Origin: Boswellia sacra
Taxonomy: Eukaryota; Streptophyta; Magnoliopsida; Sapindales; Burseraceae
DNA length: 64,000 bases
Direction: 5' to 3'
Assembly: GCA_013180625.2 (NCBI GenBank)
Contig: SNVD02009699.1
Span: 62,001 to 126,000 of the forward strand
Both the position numbers and the translations under genes were made by a program. Position 1 is the stretch's first letter; each line of letters begins with the position of its first letter. Shown here piece by piece: positions 25,801 through 36,730 of the stretch. The notes beneath the pieces are model-generated. The model worked only from the letters and a program-made list of their open reading frames with translations, was not told the origin of the DNA and made no database searches.

Positions 25801-28800
25801 TAATAAATCCATTGATTAGAGTCATCAGTTTAGTGGATACATTTTAGCCATTATCTCAAATTTTGTGAGGATGACTGAAGTTGTTGTCTAGTTCCAATCA
25901 TTTGGATATGTTTTAATGTTAGTTTCTATCCAACATAGGAGCAAGGTATTTAATTTTCTCAAAAAAAAAAAAAAAAAAACCAATGAGGCTCTGATTTGTC
26001 AGGGGAACATTATTCTTTGAACTGCAATATATAATCCTTTATTTTTTATTTCCAAAATTTTATTCGTGTAGTTAATCCTGCTACATTTTGGTTACCCTTC
26101 TACTCCTGAAGGTAATTGTTATTCATAGCTGTTACAACTTTTTCTTTTGTTTCTGCAGTTGAAAATCCGAAATGACTTTGATCCAGTTCTTTCGCCAGAG
26201 AGTTCATTGTTTGTTTTAAAGAGTAACAAGCAAGTATGTGCTTTTAATTCTGCCCTCGACTTATATATGGTGATTGGCTAATGGCATACTTACACCTTGG
26301 TGGTCAACAACAGGTCTCATATCAAGATATTTTAAAAATTCTTGACTCTGCAAAGTTCTGTAGCTCTGTTCAGAATTTCATTGATATATACCTAAGGCTC
26401 CCTGGAAGTGCTGCTAATGGGCAATTGGCCGAGAGTGACTGCATTCGTGTGAGAATATGTGAAGGCAGATTTGCATTGCTGATACGTGAGGTTAACGTCA
26501 AAATTTGTTTAAAATATATTTCCTTTGTTTTATATACTGGTTGTGCTTTTTCTTTTGGAAATTATAGTGAATGCCTGATTCTTATTATAGTGAATGCCTG
26601 ATTCTTATTGTCGTCTGATCTGTTTAGCCTATAAGAGAAGGGAATTTCATAATTCAACCCAAAGTGGACTTTGATATTAGCATTAGTACTGTTGCTGGCC
26701 TTCTTAACCTTGGGTAAGTCAAATATTTATCGATAGTTCAAAATTTTAATGAGCATTAATTTTCAATCCTCTATTATCATGCCATCTTAGACTTCTTGCT
26801 ATGTGTTTATAATTACTTCCAATGTAACTTATTCTGCCCTTGGAGAAACGCAATGAACAGTCTATGGTCTACCTTATTCTATCACTGGATAAAGAAAATG
26901 AACAGTCTACCTAAACCTAACATAAAGTATTGGTGATTTATTGTTATTGGAGCCAAGGATCAAGTTGCATTCTCAATATCATTAGTTCCTTTGTGCTTGC
27001 ATGCGTCAATCTGTTTATTAAGCTAAACAGGGTATAAAGAGGATGAAATGAGGAATATCTGAAGACTAGCTTTACCAACAGAGAGGGTAAAATAGTAATA
27101 ACAAGAGGGCATCGGCCGGCATATTAGAGCTTTGCTAAAGGATCATATTTTGTCGGAGCTTGGGTCTAAAATGGTTCAAAATAAAGGTTTTTGCTTTTTT
27201 TAGCTTGAGGATGAAGGGGACTGATATGACCTTTCTGGAGATAAGAGTGCCATAAGCTTGAGTCTCAGCATGCTTTAATCACCATCTATTTTCTTGCTTC
27301 TTTCTGTTGCATGCAGCACATGATTAAATGAATTTTCTGTGTACTTTTAGCTCTCTTTGTTGGTCCTTCAGTTTAATGCTTTAAAGTTGTTAGATCTATT
27401 TAAAATGATGGGAACTTGATGTTCTTTTGTCTTGTCAGGTATCAAGCTGTAGCTTACATTGAAGCATCAGCATTTATCTACCAAGATGGAAAGGTTGCAC
27501 TACTCTAGATTCCACTTTATATGACCCCATTTATAGTTGAAAAAGCATACTTTTGGAATCAATTTCATTGTGAATTGAAAGACCTTAAGACAGCTAATCT
27601 CTCTTTTTGATAAAACATGTTAGCTACATGGATGAGGACAAGATATTCCAGCCATGAGGCATTCTTCTGTGCCAGTTATGGCATGAAAGCAGATTGTTTA
27701 GCTTCTCAAATAACATTTATCTTTGACATCAATAAAAAGATAAACTACTTTTAATTGCATTAATTGAACTGACATACTAGGTTTTTTTGGATCTTTGTTT
27801 AATTTTCTTACTTGAAAGCCCTTGATTAGACCCCAGCTTCTTATGTGCTGGATTTGTAGTTAGTTCTTGTGTAAAGCTTGAATTTTGACTTCATTATTAA
27901 ACTTGCTTTCAGAGGAATTGAGGCATACTCCATTCTTCATTCTTTTTTTTTTCTTTTTTTTTTTTTTTTCCTAATTGGAAAACTGTATTTGCATGATGAC
28001 TGATTATTTTGTGTAGGTTTTTTAGTTCCAAGGATACATTTTTGGTATTAGCTTATTAGACAACTCTCTTTCATCAATTTAGTTCTTTTACATATCAAGC
28101 ATACATCATTGGGTGAACAAGTTTCAAAATAGGTAATGAATAATTAGCCCAATTTGATATCAGTTTTCCTTAAAATAGGTTTCCTTCTAAAAGGCAAAAG
28201 AATATAGTTCTTAGGTGTCTATAAGACCTTCTAAATCTTTATTTATGGACACTTTAGGTTTTTTCTAATTATTCTTGGACTTCTTTTTGAGCTGTTATTT
28301 TCCATTCTTTGGGTATGTAGCTGCTACACTTTATGAACCCTGTTGTTATGGTGCATTATGTTGCAGTTGATACCCTTCGGTTTTTCTTTTGAGTTTTCCT
28401 TTGATTTTCTAAATGCGCTTTTTCATTTATCTCATGCAACTTGCCATATTCAATCTATTATTTGCATGGTCCTTTAAAAATTATATTAGGTTGGGTCTTG
28501 TGGCCTATACAGATTCTTATTGAAGTGGATCATCTCCAAGATGCTCCTAGTCCTTACCTACAGATCAAAGGTGTCAACAAAGAAGCTGTAGCAGCTGCTG
28601 GTTCGCAACTTAAATTGGATGGTTCATATACAACAAAGGTTGTTTCACTAACACTTAGATGTATTTGAACTATTAGCGTGCATTGGTGCCATGATATTGG
28701 TCGGCAGTGGAACTTTATGTCTGCAATACCTCCTGTGCTGTCAACTGACTCTTTTGTTTTACTTTTAGAGTTATCTGCAAATAATTTTGGAAAGATTACC

Positions 28801-30098
28801 AGCAGTAGAAAGAAGTTCAAATGGAATTCATACTCAGCAAGCTGCAAGATTGCAGGAACTTGTTGAATTTATTCAATCTCAGGTATTTTATTGTGGTTTA
28901 CTGGAATACCTCTTTATGAAAGCTGGTCTTTTATGATGGCAAATTGATATAGATTGATATTTTAAATAAATAGTTTCTTAACACTGTACAAGGTTATGCT
29001 GTTCAAGACAGCCTGCAGTCTGATGAGAGGTTTCAGATCCCATCCACTATGTTCTTTAATTTTTTTTTTTTTTTTTTTTTTTGATGTCACTCCCATATTA
29101 CAGTATCTCAGATTTATGATACAGTCGATTGTTATTGCTTAGAAGTAAGTGAAGATGATTGTTTTACATGTTAGGATTATAGATGTTAAAAGGTTGTTTT
29201 CTATGTTCTTGACCATGATATCCTGAGAAGGTTGTGTTGCTAAAGTACCATATTTAAATAGTTAGTTCTCCATTGCAGAGGTGATGGTGAAATCTTGGAA
29301 ATTACTGACAGTCATGCAAGTCAAAATTTCTGATTTCTGTTAATGTCAAATTAGGGTTTTTGCTAGAAGAGACAACTTCTAACAATATACTAGAGGTTGT
29401 ACTTTGCAGTCGAAGGAGATGACATTTGAATTATAGAAGAGGAAATGAATGCTAGTACAACATGATAATTTAAAGCTAATATGTTATAATATTAAATATG
29501 GATGGGAGATAATTAGTAGAATATTGGATATCATCTCTGATATTGGATGTGTACTTGGTTGACATTTCTGTTTTTAATTTTGGTAGTAATGCTGTGAAAT
29601 AATCAACAGGGTAATAGCTCATCTTCGGAATCCTCACAAAGTAGAGAGGCTTCTGCAATGGAAGTCATAATTGAAGATATGCAATCCAGGATTAAAAGGC
29701 TTGAGCGGTGGCACACTATCAACACGGTAGTTAAAATCCATTCTTCTTTAGTCTATTTGATTGCTTTGCTATTTGATTTAATCTGGAAAAACTTTTTTTT
29801 TTTCAATAATTTTCAAAGATAGAAGTTCCCTAATGGTCGGTGTAATATTGCAAACAAATAAGAGGAAAAATTGGAACTCCAATTCTTATTCTAAAATCCC
29901 AAGCCCTTTTGTGTGAAATGTTTTTATCCATGTTACAACATAGTATATTCTTTTTGGGCTGAGCCTTTTGTTCTTTTTTTTTTTTTTACTTCATTTATTT
30001 GGCTCCTTACTAAAATGATCAGACATTGGCAGGTTTTGTGGACTTTTTTGATGTCTGCTCTCATCGGTTATTCACTTTACCAAAGAAAACGGCAATGA
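13805..30098 (+). CDS. tandem uridine-kinase/CYTH protein (uridine-cytidine kinase C-like)
   Basis: Exons: 13805-13921, 14953-15065, 15202-15328, 15677-15775, 15855-15923, 16033-16167, 16248-16316, 17781-17836, 17933-18092, 19372-19536, 20862-20946, 21072-21305, 21403-21521, 21648-21690, 23381-23538, 23948-24058, 25280-25348, 25464-25607, 26159-26233, 26314-26490, 26628-26713, 27439-27493, 28513-28638, 28769-28882, 29610-29726, 30033-30098. All introns are GT..AG and the frame holds throughout (962 residues). Domain 1 (about 60-243) is a phosphoribulokinase/uridine-kinase P-loop NTPase with GPSGSGKTS at 69-77. A CYTH-like domain follows (about 262-400). After a Pro/Ser-rich linker, a second kinase domain (about 517-716; GPSGSGKTS 532-540) and a second CYTH-like domain (about 735-895) appear. 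A short coiled coil (about 918-938) precedes a hydrophobic tail (about 942-957) ending in Arg/Lys, suggesting C-tail anchoring. Related plant TTM1/2 proteins are pyrophosphatases despite the kinase domain, so the substrate is uncertain. The start fits because MDD is the first in-frame Met. Confidence 0.93.
18788..18981 (+). repeat. intronic local duplication
   Basis: Within intron 9, the ~60-bp block GAGA.GTGAT.TAGGCTAAAA..CAGATCATA occurs at 18788-18849 and again at 18922-18981 with about ten differences. It has no effect on the gene model. Confidence 0.6.
23742..23781 (+). repeat. short intronic tandem duplication
   Basis: AATGGCAGTGATGGGTTCTT is repeated head to tail within intron 15. A similar 23-bp head-to-tail duplication (TAGTGAATGCCTGATTCTTA) sits at about 26566-26610, ending 18 bp before exon 21. 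Confidence 0.7.
24285..24313 (+). other. poly-T / poly-G tract in intron 16
   Basis: A T-run is followed by GGGGGCGGGGGGGG. The G-run could fold as a G-quadruplex on the + strand, i.e. in the pre-mRNA. No protein-coding meaning. Confidence 0.5.
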
Positions 30099-30436
30099 CA
30101 CATTTTTACTGAAAGCAATTGCGGCAAACTTTGAATCTAACAAAGACTTCCAGCAGAGATATGTTCTTCTTGGCAATTATTTATATTGCAGTTAGCATCG
30201 TAAATAGATTATTTTAGATTAAAAAGAAAAAAAAGAAGAAGAAAGAGATGGAAAATTTGGGCATAATATGTTTTCTCTACTCAATGTGTTAATATTTTTA
30301 CTTGAGCTAGAGAAAAGTATATGTATGTTACCAATTATTTTTGAAGGAAAGTGGCAGTTAATGCTGATTGTTCTCTTGTATGCGTTGCTAACAATTCAAA
30401 ACCACAATCTTATTAACAGACTTAGCCACCAAATTG
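30099..30436 (+). other. 3' flank of the kinase-like gene
   Basis: Presumed 3' UTR and downstream sequence. No canonical AATAAA is seen in the first 130 bp. A small TIR element starts at 30437. Confidence 0.4.
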
Positions 30437-31100
30437 GGGGCCTTCCTAAAAGTAACCAACTCTCCTAAAATTTTCATTTCATGCCATAGCCTCCAACATG
30501 GAAGTGATACTTGTATCCTTATTCCTTCCCTCCCCTTTCCTGTAACTGCGTTCCGTCTCCCCTCCCCTCCCCTCCCCTCCCCTGCAATTGCGCTTCGTCT
30601 CCCCTACCCTCCCCTACCCTCCCCTCCCCTCCCGTGTAACTCTGATTCGTCTTCCCTCCCCTGTAACTTCATTCTCATTGTCAATCAACTCTAAGCTCAC
30701 TTAACAATCATCAATTCGAAATTTCACTTAACAATTGGTGAGAAAACTTGAATTTCAAACATATCAATTAATTTGGGACTTAAAAATTTGATTTGAAAAA
30801 AGCTTGGAGGAGCCATTGAAGAGCAAAGATTTGCGGGCGAAATATCATCAAATCATTGAAGGTGAACTTAAATCGTCGAATTTGTCGAACCATTGTGGAA
30901 ATCCGTCGAATTTCGTTGAATCACCCATTGAAATCTCCACATACCAACGTCGAATTCCTTCGAAACATCGTCAAAAAAGCTATGTACCATCGTCTAATTC
31001 TGCTAAGGCATCGTTGAACCATAGAAGGCAGAAACTTAATTGAACTGGAGGCTATTGGGATGAAAAATTTCGAGAGGAGGCTATGTTTTAGTTAGGCCCC
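30437..31100. mobile_element. small TIR element with CCCCT-rich core
   Basis: The left end (30437-30495) and the reverse complement of the right end (31100-31043) align: GGGGCC..CTAAAA, then AAATTTTCAT and CATAGCCTCC. The core holds a pyrimidine tract (about 30520-30665) of CCCCT units alternating with TGTAACT/TGCAATT.CG.TTCGTCT, and then GTCGAATT-type repeats. No target duplication is clear. The right half of this element recurs at 35741-35900. It is non-coding; superfamily uncertain, possibly Mutator-like. Confidence 0.5.
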
Positions 31101-31323
31101 AGAATGGAGGCTAGATCTGTAATTTCTTGAAAATATTTGACATCTTATTTGACAATTTGTTCAAATTATGAAAAAAAGATTTGATTAAAGCTTAGGGTCT
31201 TTTCAATTCGATTACTATTATTTCTTTTATTTTATAAAAAACAAAGGGCAAAACTTAGAAATTGACTCGGTTACATGTGAACTATATTAGCTGTAAATTA
31301 CTCAGAGATTCTTCTATATAAAA
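30951..31323 (+). repeat. direct repeat copy A flanking a Mutator-like element
   Basis: This ~375-bp stretch is repeated at 35741-36125 in the same orientation (by eye about 85% identical), including ACCATAGAAGGCAGAAACTT and GACATCTTATTTGACAATTT. It ends exactly where the Mutator-like element begins. Confidence 0.85.
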
Positions 31324-32499
31324 GAGGGGAAATTTTCAGATTTGCCTTTTTATTTTTGGCCTTCCCCAACAAAAGTTTTCATCACACGAGCCATCACCCC
31401 TTGAAATGACCCCTGTTTTCACATATGAACCCCTAGCCTTCTCCTTTCCTTCCCTCACTCGTTTTATACACTCATTCTCAATCAAAACCGTTACAACTCA
31501 TTCTTGCAGCATAAAAACCCATTTAATGATGGAGGAATCTGGTGTCACAAAGAGGTGATAGAATCGTTATTGCGCGAAATCACATTAGTAGCGAAATCGA
31601 TTAAGGGAAATCACTGTTTGGCATCGCGAAATCAGTATGGGTGTCCTTCATTTCTATTGGATTCTTTTACATAGAAAATATCTGAGTAATGCTATGTGGC
31701 TTGTTTAGATGACGTTGAATGTGGGTTTGAATGATCTGTTACATGCAATTTCTAGAGAGACAAATTTAAAATATAGTCTTGATAGATGGTTTAATGATTT
31801 TAGAGTTATGAAACTTTTATATTTTGCTCTTGAGTGATATAAATGTCATTGCGTGTTGTTGAATGTTATTTTTTTCATTTGGATTGTTGTTGCTGTGTTT
31901 GTCTGTGAAAGTTTGAGGTTGAAGATGATGATCCGTAGTCGTCGAACTGTCCAATCATCGTCGAATTTTCGAACTAAATATATTGTCTGTCGAATTATAT
32001 AGTTGAACTGTCGAAATGCATGATCGTATTGTCGAACTATCGTCGAACTTTAGGCTATGCATTGTCAAACTGTCGAAGTGTCCTATGAAATTTGAAGATG
32101 TTGATTCAGCCATTCGACGACAAGTTTTGGATCTACCGAACCCATTGAACTTTGTTGATTGATTGAATCGTCGAATGTTCTCTGAACTGTTAAACTGCAT
32201 GTGTTGTTTTGTAGTCCACTTTTGTCCCTTATCGAACTATCGTCGAATGTGTTGCTAGTGTCTTTGAACTATCGAATTTTCCTGTCAAACTTGCTTTTGG
32301 TTTGTCGAATTGTCAAAGTGTTCAATTCAACAGTTCAATTTGACATTTGTCGAATTGTATAATTTTTAGACAGATTTGCTTCTTTCACCATTTCATGCAT
32401 GGTTTCGAGGTTCTAACCACCTTTATTTTTCATTTCAAGTTTACATAGAGAGCCTCTGAAGGTGAGAATCACTTTCGACCTCAAAACACCGAACACCAC

Positions 32500-33480
32500 C
32501 TAGTTTGATGAGGTGATTACGACTATGGTGGGGTTGGATTGCATTTCAGAGTATAATAAGCTTACTGAAAAGGAAAAGTGGATCTTTAATGAGAGGACGA
32601 GCTTCAGTGACCTAATGCAGGTGCAAGAGCTAACTTTCTCGAGAAAACTGGCACACTATGTCATATTGCATGAGTTACAGAGGCATAACATGGAGGACAA
32701 TGAGTTGCGGTACTTCATTTTTGGTAAGACATCGTGCTTCTACTATTTATTGCAACGTGAAATGTATATTTAAGTATGTATTGACAATGAAATTGTTGAT
32801 CATGCAGGGAAGACTATTAGATTCTCGAAACATAAGTTTGCCCTGATCACGGGCCTGAAGATTAGTCCGACGCCCGATTTGGAGAACTCTAAGCATCGCT
32901 TGAGGGATAGGTCTTTGAAGGAAGGGTTTGTCAAGGGAAAACATGTGAAGATTATTGAATTCAAGGCTTGGATCGAATTTGTATGAAGTCTTTGGATGCT
33001 ATGAAGTTGACTACATATTGGATATTAGAGCTGGACTGATTAATTTGGATTACCTTGAATTGGTTGATGATTTTTAGATAAGTTAAAGGACTATCCTTGG
33101 GGTAACACCTGCATGGAGGGAGATGTAAAATGGTCTCAAGACTAAAGTGTTAGACCGGGCGGATAAGTATCGATAAAGTTTAGCGACGAAGTAATCACAC
33201 ACCAAAGAGAAATATAACCTTTACAGATGTGCGTATGCTTTCGGGGTAATTAAACTGTTCTTATTTTTCAGAATGTTTATTTGTTTATCAGTTACTTACA
33301 TATCATTTATATATGTGGATATAAAATATGTGGCTTTTGTTGATGTACATCTAGTTGTACAAGGCAATTCCGTTTATGGGTTCCTCATATCCATGGAAGG
33401 GTACAACGTTTGAACAGAAGATCCCCTGCATTTTGAGGTGGACCAGTGTGGACAGAATCATCACCTAAAGTGATTTTTTG
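32500..33480 (+). pseudogene. DUF1985 / Ulp1-type gene remnant
   Basis: One open exon runs to a plausible donor at 32724 (after ..YFIFG). The next starts at 32808 after CATGCAG and reads GKTIRFSKHKFALITGLK, a clear DUF1985 signature (basic stretch, then F-A-L-I-T-G-L). A further piece at 33355-33465 (A-I-P-F-M-G..Y-P-W..T-F) resembles the end of DUF1985. DUF1985 proteins usually continue into a C48 (Ulp1) protease; no His-Asp-Cys triad could be found downstream, and stops interrupt the frame. It looks like a decayed transposon passenger gene. Confidence 0.65.
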
Positions 33481-33589
33481 AGGGACGTGTTTGGGCAATC
33501 ACGTCAGGTAGGGACATTAGAATTGAACATTCACATATGCCAAAGGTTTCTTACATAACTTTATTCTCTTTTTAATAACACTTGTCGCC

Positions 33590-34340
33590 ATTTTTATGCT
33601 CCACCAAGGGATCCTCCTAGCGTGCGTCTTCCTCCAGAGGCCACAGGGCAGATCAACAACTTGTATATTGAGAACAGGTGTTGGATGAACAGCCTAGGAG
33701 GCCCACTTGTTGAGTGGGCCAAGGCCAATGAGCTACCATTGCCCATTGCTTCAAAGGCCCATATCAAGGGCGAGGGGAAGCAAACAGTCCTAGCGGAGTA
33801 GGATACAGACACTACTGGACCAGCTAAGGAAGCTCTTGCCACTCACTTATGCATAAAGAGGGCCGCATTAGTATTTTATGAAGTGATTTAAAGTTCATTG
33901 GATTTACAATTTCTATAATTATTTGTAATTAACGAAATTAATTATGTCTCGATTTTCATATGGGCATCTTTTAAGTCTAATGTACCTCTGTCTCTCTTGG
34001 ATGCTATTCGACATAAGTTAGCAGTCCATCGTGCAGAGATGGTTGCTACCCTTGTTGATCATCTTAAGTGGATGGCAGTAACAGAGGCATGAATCGAAAG
34101 ATGTCCTCTACTCTTCGTGGCATCGAATCACAACTCACATGGTTAGAGGTATCGGCATCCGTCCAGCTTATCAGACTTGTATTAGGATTCGGCAAAGCAA
34201 TCCACCCACGTCATTGTCATCACCATGCCAACCCCCTTGACATTCGACAAATAGTCTCCTGTTTGCCCCATCTTGAATATTTTCTCCCTCATTAATGACA
34301 TATATACCCTTATAATTGTCCCTTACTCTTGACACCTCTT
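33590..34340 (+). other. decayed interior of the Mutator-like element
   Basis: Several short open stretches (e.g. 34068-34295) could be the C-terminal part of the passenger gene, but no motif is recognisable. There are stops and shifts throughout. Confidence 0.3.
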
Positions 34341-34389
34341 CAAATTCTTCTTTGAAGCTATTGAGGCCATAAACAACACCAACCCTGAA

Positions 34390-34540
34390 AGAATCACCCT
34401 ATCTTACATTAACATCATCTTCAACATTAACATTACCTCCAACATTAACACCAACACCTCTGACACCACGATCACAACCAACATGACATCACCACTAATA
34501 TTAACATCACCACCTACATTAATAGCATCACCAATATTCG
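34390..34540 (+). repeat. ACATTAACATC-type degenerate short tandem repeat
   Basis: Imperfect repetition of ACATTAACATCACC-like units across about 150 bp. On the - strand it is open and continues the MURA-like frame as a Val/Met/Asp-rich tract, so it may be a repeat within that gene. Confidence 0.6.
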
Positions 34541-34990
34541 TGGCGGGCAGAGTAAGGTAACTATACTGTCTATGTTGCTCAAATGCCTTCCATTTTGAGG
34601 TTTCAACGTTTTGTGTAGGATCAATGATGGTTGGTCTAGATGTTCGATTCACATGCAGCTCAACCTCAAAATATAATGGTGTGCATTCATTCAAATGTTT
34701 CAAACTGTCTCCAATAAAAAATCTATAATCATGCTCATTTTTTATTGGGAGAGGTCTAACATACTTTCTAATATCATACTAGGCACTCAATTTCAACCTT
34801 GTTTTACGGCCATCTAACCCAAGTTCTTGACATATTAATTGCAAAAATTGTTCGTAAGAAGCCTCTCTTGGAATCAATAATGGCAATCTCCCTCTACCCA
34901 TGTAAACATGGTTTTCATTAGATAAAACCTCTCAACTACCACCAAAGAATAAAGCAAATCTGATACCGTTCATCTGTGAAGTCAAACATG
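34404..34990 (-). pseudogene. MURA-like transposase N-terminus, truncated
   Basis: The - strand from about 34985 down reads as the N-terminal region typical of plant MULE transposases: a 'basic + bulky' start (G-R-G-R-L-P.L-I-P), then a conserved stretch ending D-Y-R-F-F-I-G-D, then P-L-Y-F-E-V. One stop near 34930 and another near 34780 break it. It ends in the 34.4-34.5 kb repeat tract; the MULE catalytic DDE and SWIM zinc finger are absent. The gene points inward from the right TIR, as mudrA does in autonomous MULEs. Confidence 0.55.
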
Positions 34991-35740
34991 TCTAAAAATT
35001 AATAAAAAAAAATATTGAAAGCCAAAAAGATCCCTCTAAATGGTAAAAAATGGTCTTTTTTATCCAAAAGTTTGACAGTCCGACAAAAAACTGTCAAATT
35101 GTCTAATTGGTTTGACATCAATTTAACGGTTCAATGGCTAGGTTTAACCAAAATTCGACAGCAAGGCATTAATTTGGTAGATATTCGACGAGATCGATAA
35201 TTCGATTGTTAGGTTGTTGAATTCCCATTGAATTGTCTAGGTACGAGTTACAGTCCCAGTTTGCAGAAAATCGCAAAAAAGCGAGTTTTTCAGGAATGCA
35301 AGTTGTAGAAACAACCTAAATATATCTATTCCAACTATTATTCGTCTATTTCTACACATATGGATGGATTTTTAAGTTCAAAACATGATAAAATGTAAAA
35401 GGAAGGATTTAAAGCTTAGTTAGAGAGTAACATTCCCTTTATGCGTTTCCAAAGCTCTCCAAATCCAATTTTTTTCCTTTTTTTAAATGTTCAAGTTGTT
35501 AAATGCAAAGTTTGAATTGTTGTATTTTATATTATTATTTTAATATTTTGAGTTGGTTGAGTTTGAAGAGTTAGAGAGAGAGTTAAGGTGGTAGTTATAA
35601 GTTAGTTAGAGAAGTTATTACATAAAGGGGTATTTAGGTAATTTAGGGAGGTTGGTGGCTTGAGTGTAAGAGTTTTGGAGGAGGCTAAAAAATAAAAAGA
35701 GAGGCCCCTTATTTGGGGGCTAATCCAAAAATTTACCCTC

Positions 35741-36125
35741 CTCAAATTCCGTTGAACCATCGTCGAAATAGCCCATATACCATCGTCTAATTTTGCTACG
35801 GTATCATTGAACCATAGAAGGCAGAAACTTAATTGGATTGGAGGCTATTGCGATGAAAATTTTCGAGCAGGCTATATTTTAGTTAGTCCCAGAATGTAGG
35901 CCAGATCCACCAAGTTCCCTAAAACATTTGACATCTTATTTGACAATTTGTTCAAGTTAAAAAAATAAAAAAAAAAAGAAGATTTTTTATTAAAGCTCAG
36001 GAACTTTTCAATCCGATTACCACTATTTCTTTTGTTTTATAAAAAACAAAGGGTAAAACTTAGAAATTGACTCAGTTACGAGTGATCTATCTTAGCTATA
36101 AATTACTTGGAGATTCTTCTACACA
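35741..36125 (+). repeat. direct repeat copy B flanking the Mutator-like element
   Basis: Second copy of 30951-31323. Its left boundary coincides with the right terminus of the Mutator-like element; after 36125 it runs on into unique sequence, as copy A presumably did before the insertion. Confidence 0.85.
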
Positions 36126-36730
36126 AAAGAAGAAGCGACTATCTTTAGAGAATCAAACAAATTTAAGTGAGATCATAATAATTTTCGTAAAGAGAGTTCA
36201 CAAATTTGAAGTCAACGCAACTTACGAGTATTTTAGTGAAACTGCAAGTAAGGTCGAAGGGAACTCACCAAAACCATAAATTAATATTCGCATTTAACCA
36301 AACTTCAAGAGATATCATTCAAGTAGTCCCGTTAGCACCATTGACCAAATGGAACAATTAAAGGATAATAAAGAAGAAAGGTTGCATCCAACAGAGTTGT
36401 AAAGTTCATGGATAGGTAAAGTCATCTGCTTACTAGTTATAAACTACTACTCCCTATTATACCTTCTTCAATCATTCGAGTTGTAATCTATAAGGAATAG
36501 CATACACCTCCTTTATTGGAAGGACGCGGCTACTTGAGAGTCAACCAAAGCTACAAAAAACACCTTAAATCCATAAATAAGTATCCAACTGTAGAGAGAG
36601 AAACAGGGAGAGCATGTCCATGTTCAAAACTGAATTACAGATCAATGAAAACATAATCAACAGGATTCTCTATTTAGCTCAATAAGTTCTCAGAATAAAA
36701 AGTGTGGACACCTACTCAAACTTGAAGGTC
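36126..36730 (-). other. 3' flank of the glutamyl-tRNA synthetase gene
   Basis: No gene is seen. On the - strand an AATAAA lies at about 36511-36516 (written TTTATT on +), roughly 215 bp beyond the stop codon, and could be the polyadenylation signal. Confidence 0.4.

Larger units (their letters stand above)
31324..35740. mobile_element. Mutator-like element carrying DUF1985/Ulp1 and MURA remnants
   Basis: Ends are inverted: left GAGGGGAAATTTTCAGATT, right (reverse complement) GAGGGTAAATTTTTGGATT, with looser similarity for about 100 bp. GTCGAA-type subterminal motifs occur at 31930-32360 and 35050-35220. Two gene remnants face each other: a DUF1985-type gene on + and a MURA-like N-terminus on -. 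This matches the known plant 'Kaonashi' type of MULE that carries a Ulp1-like gene. The flanks are ~380-bp direct repeats rather than a 9-bp duplication. Confidence 0.72.
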
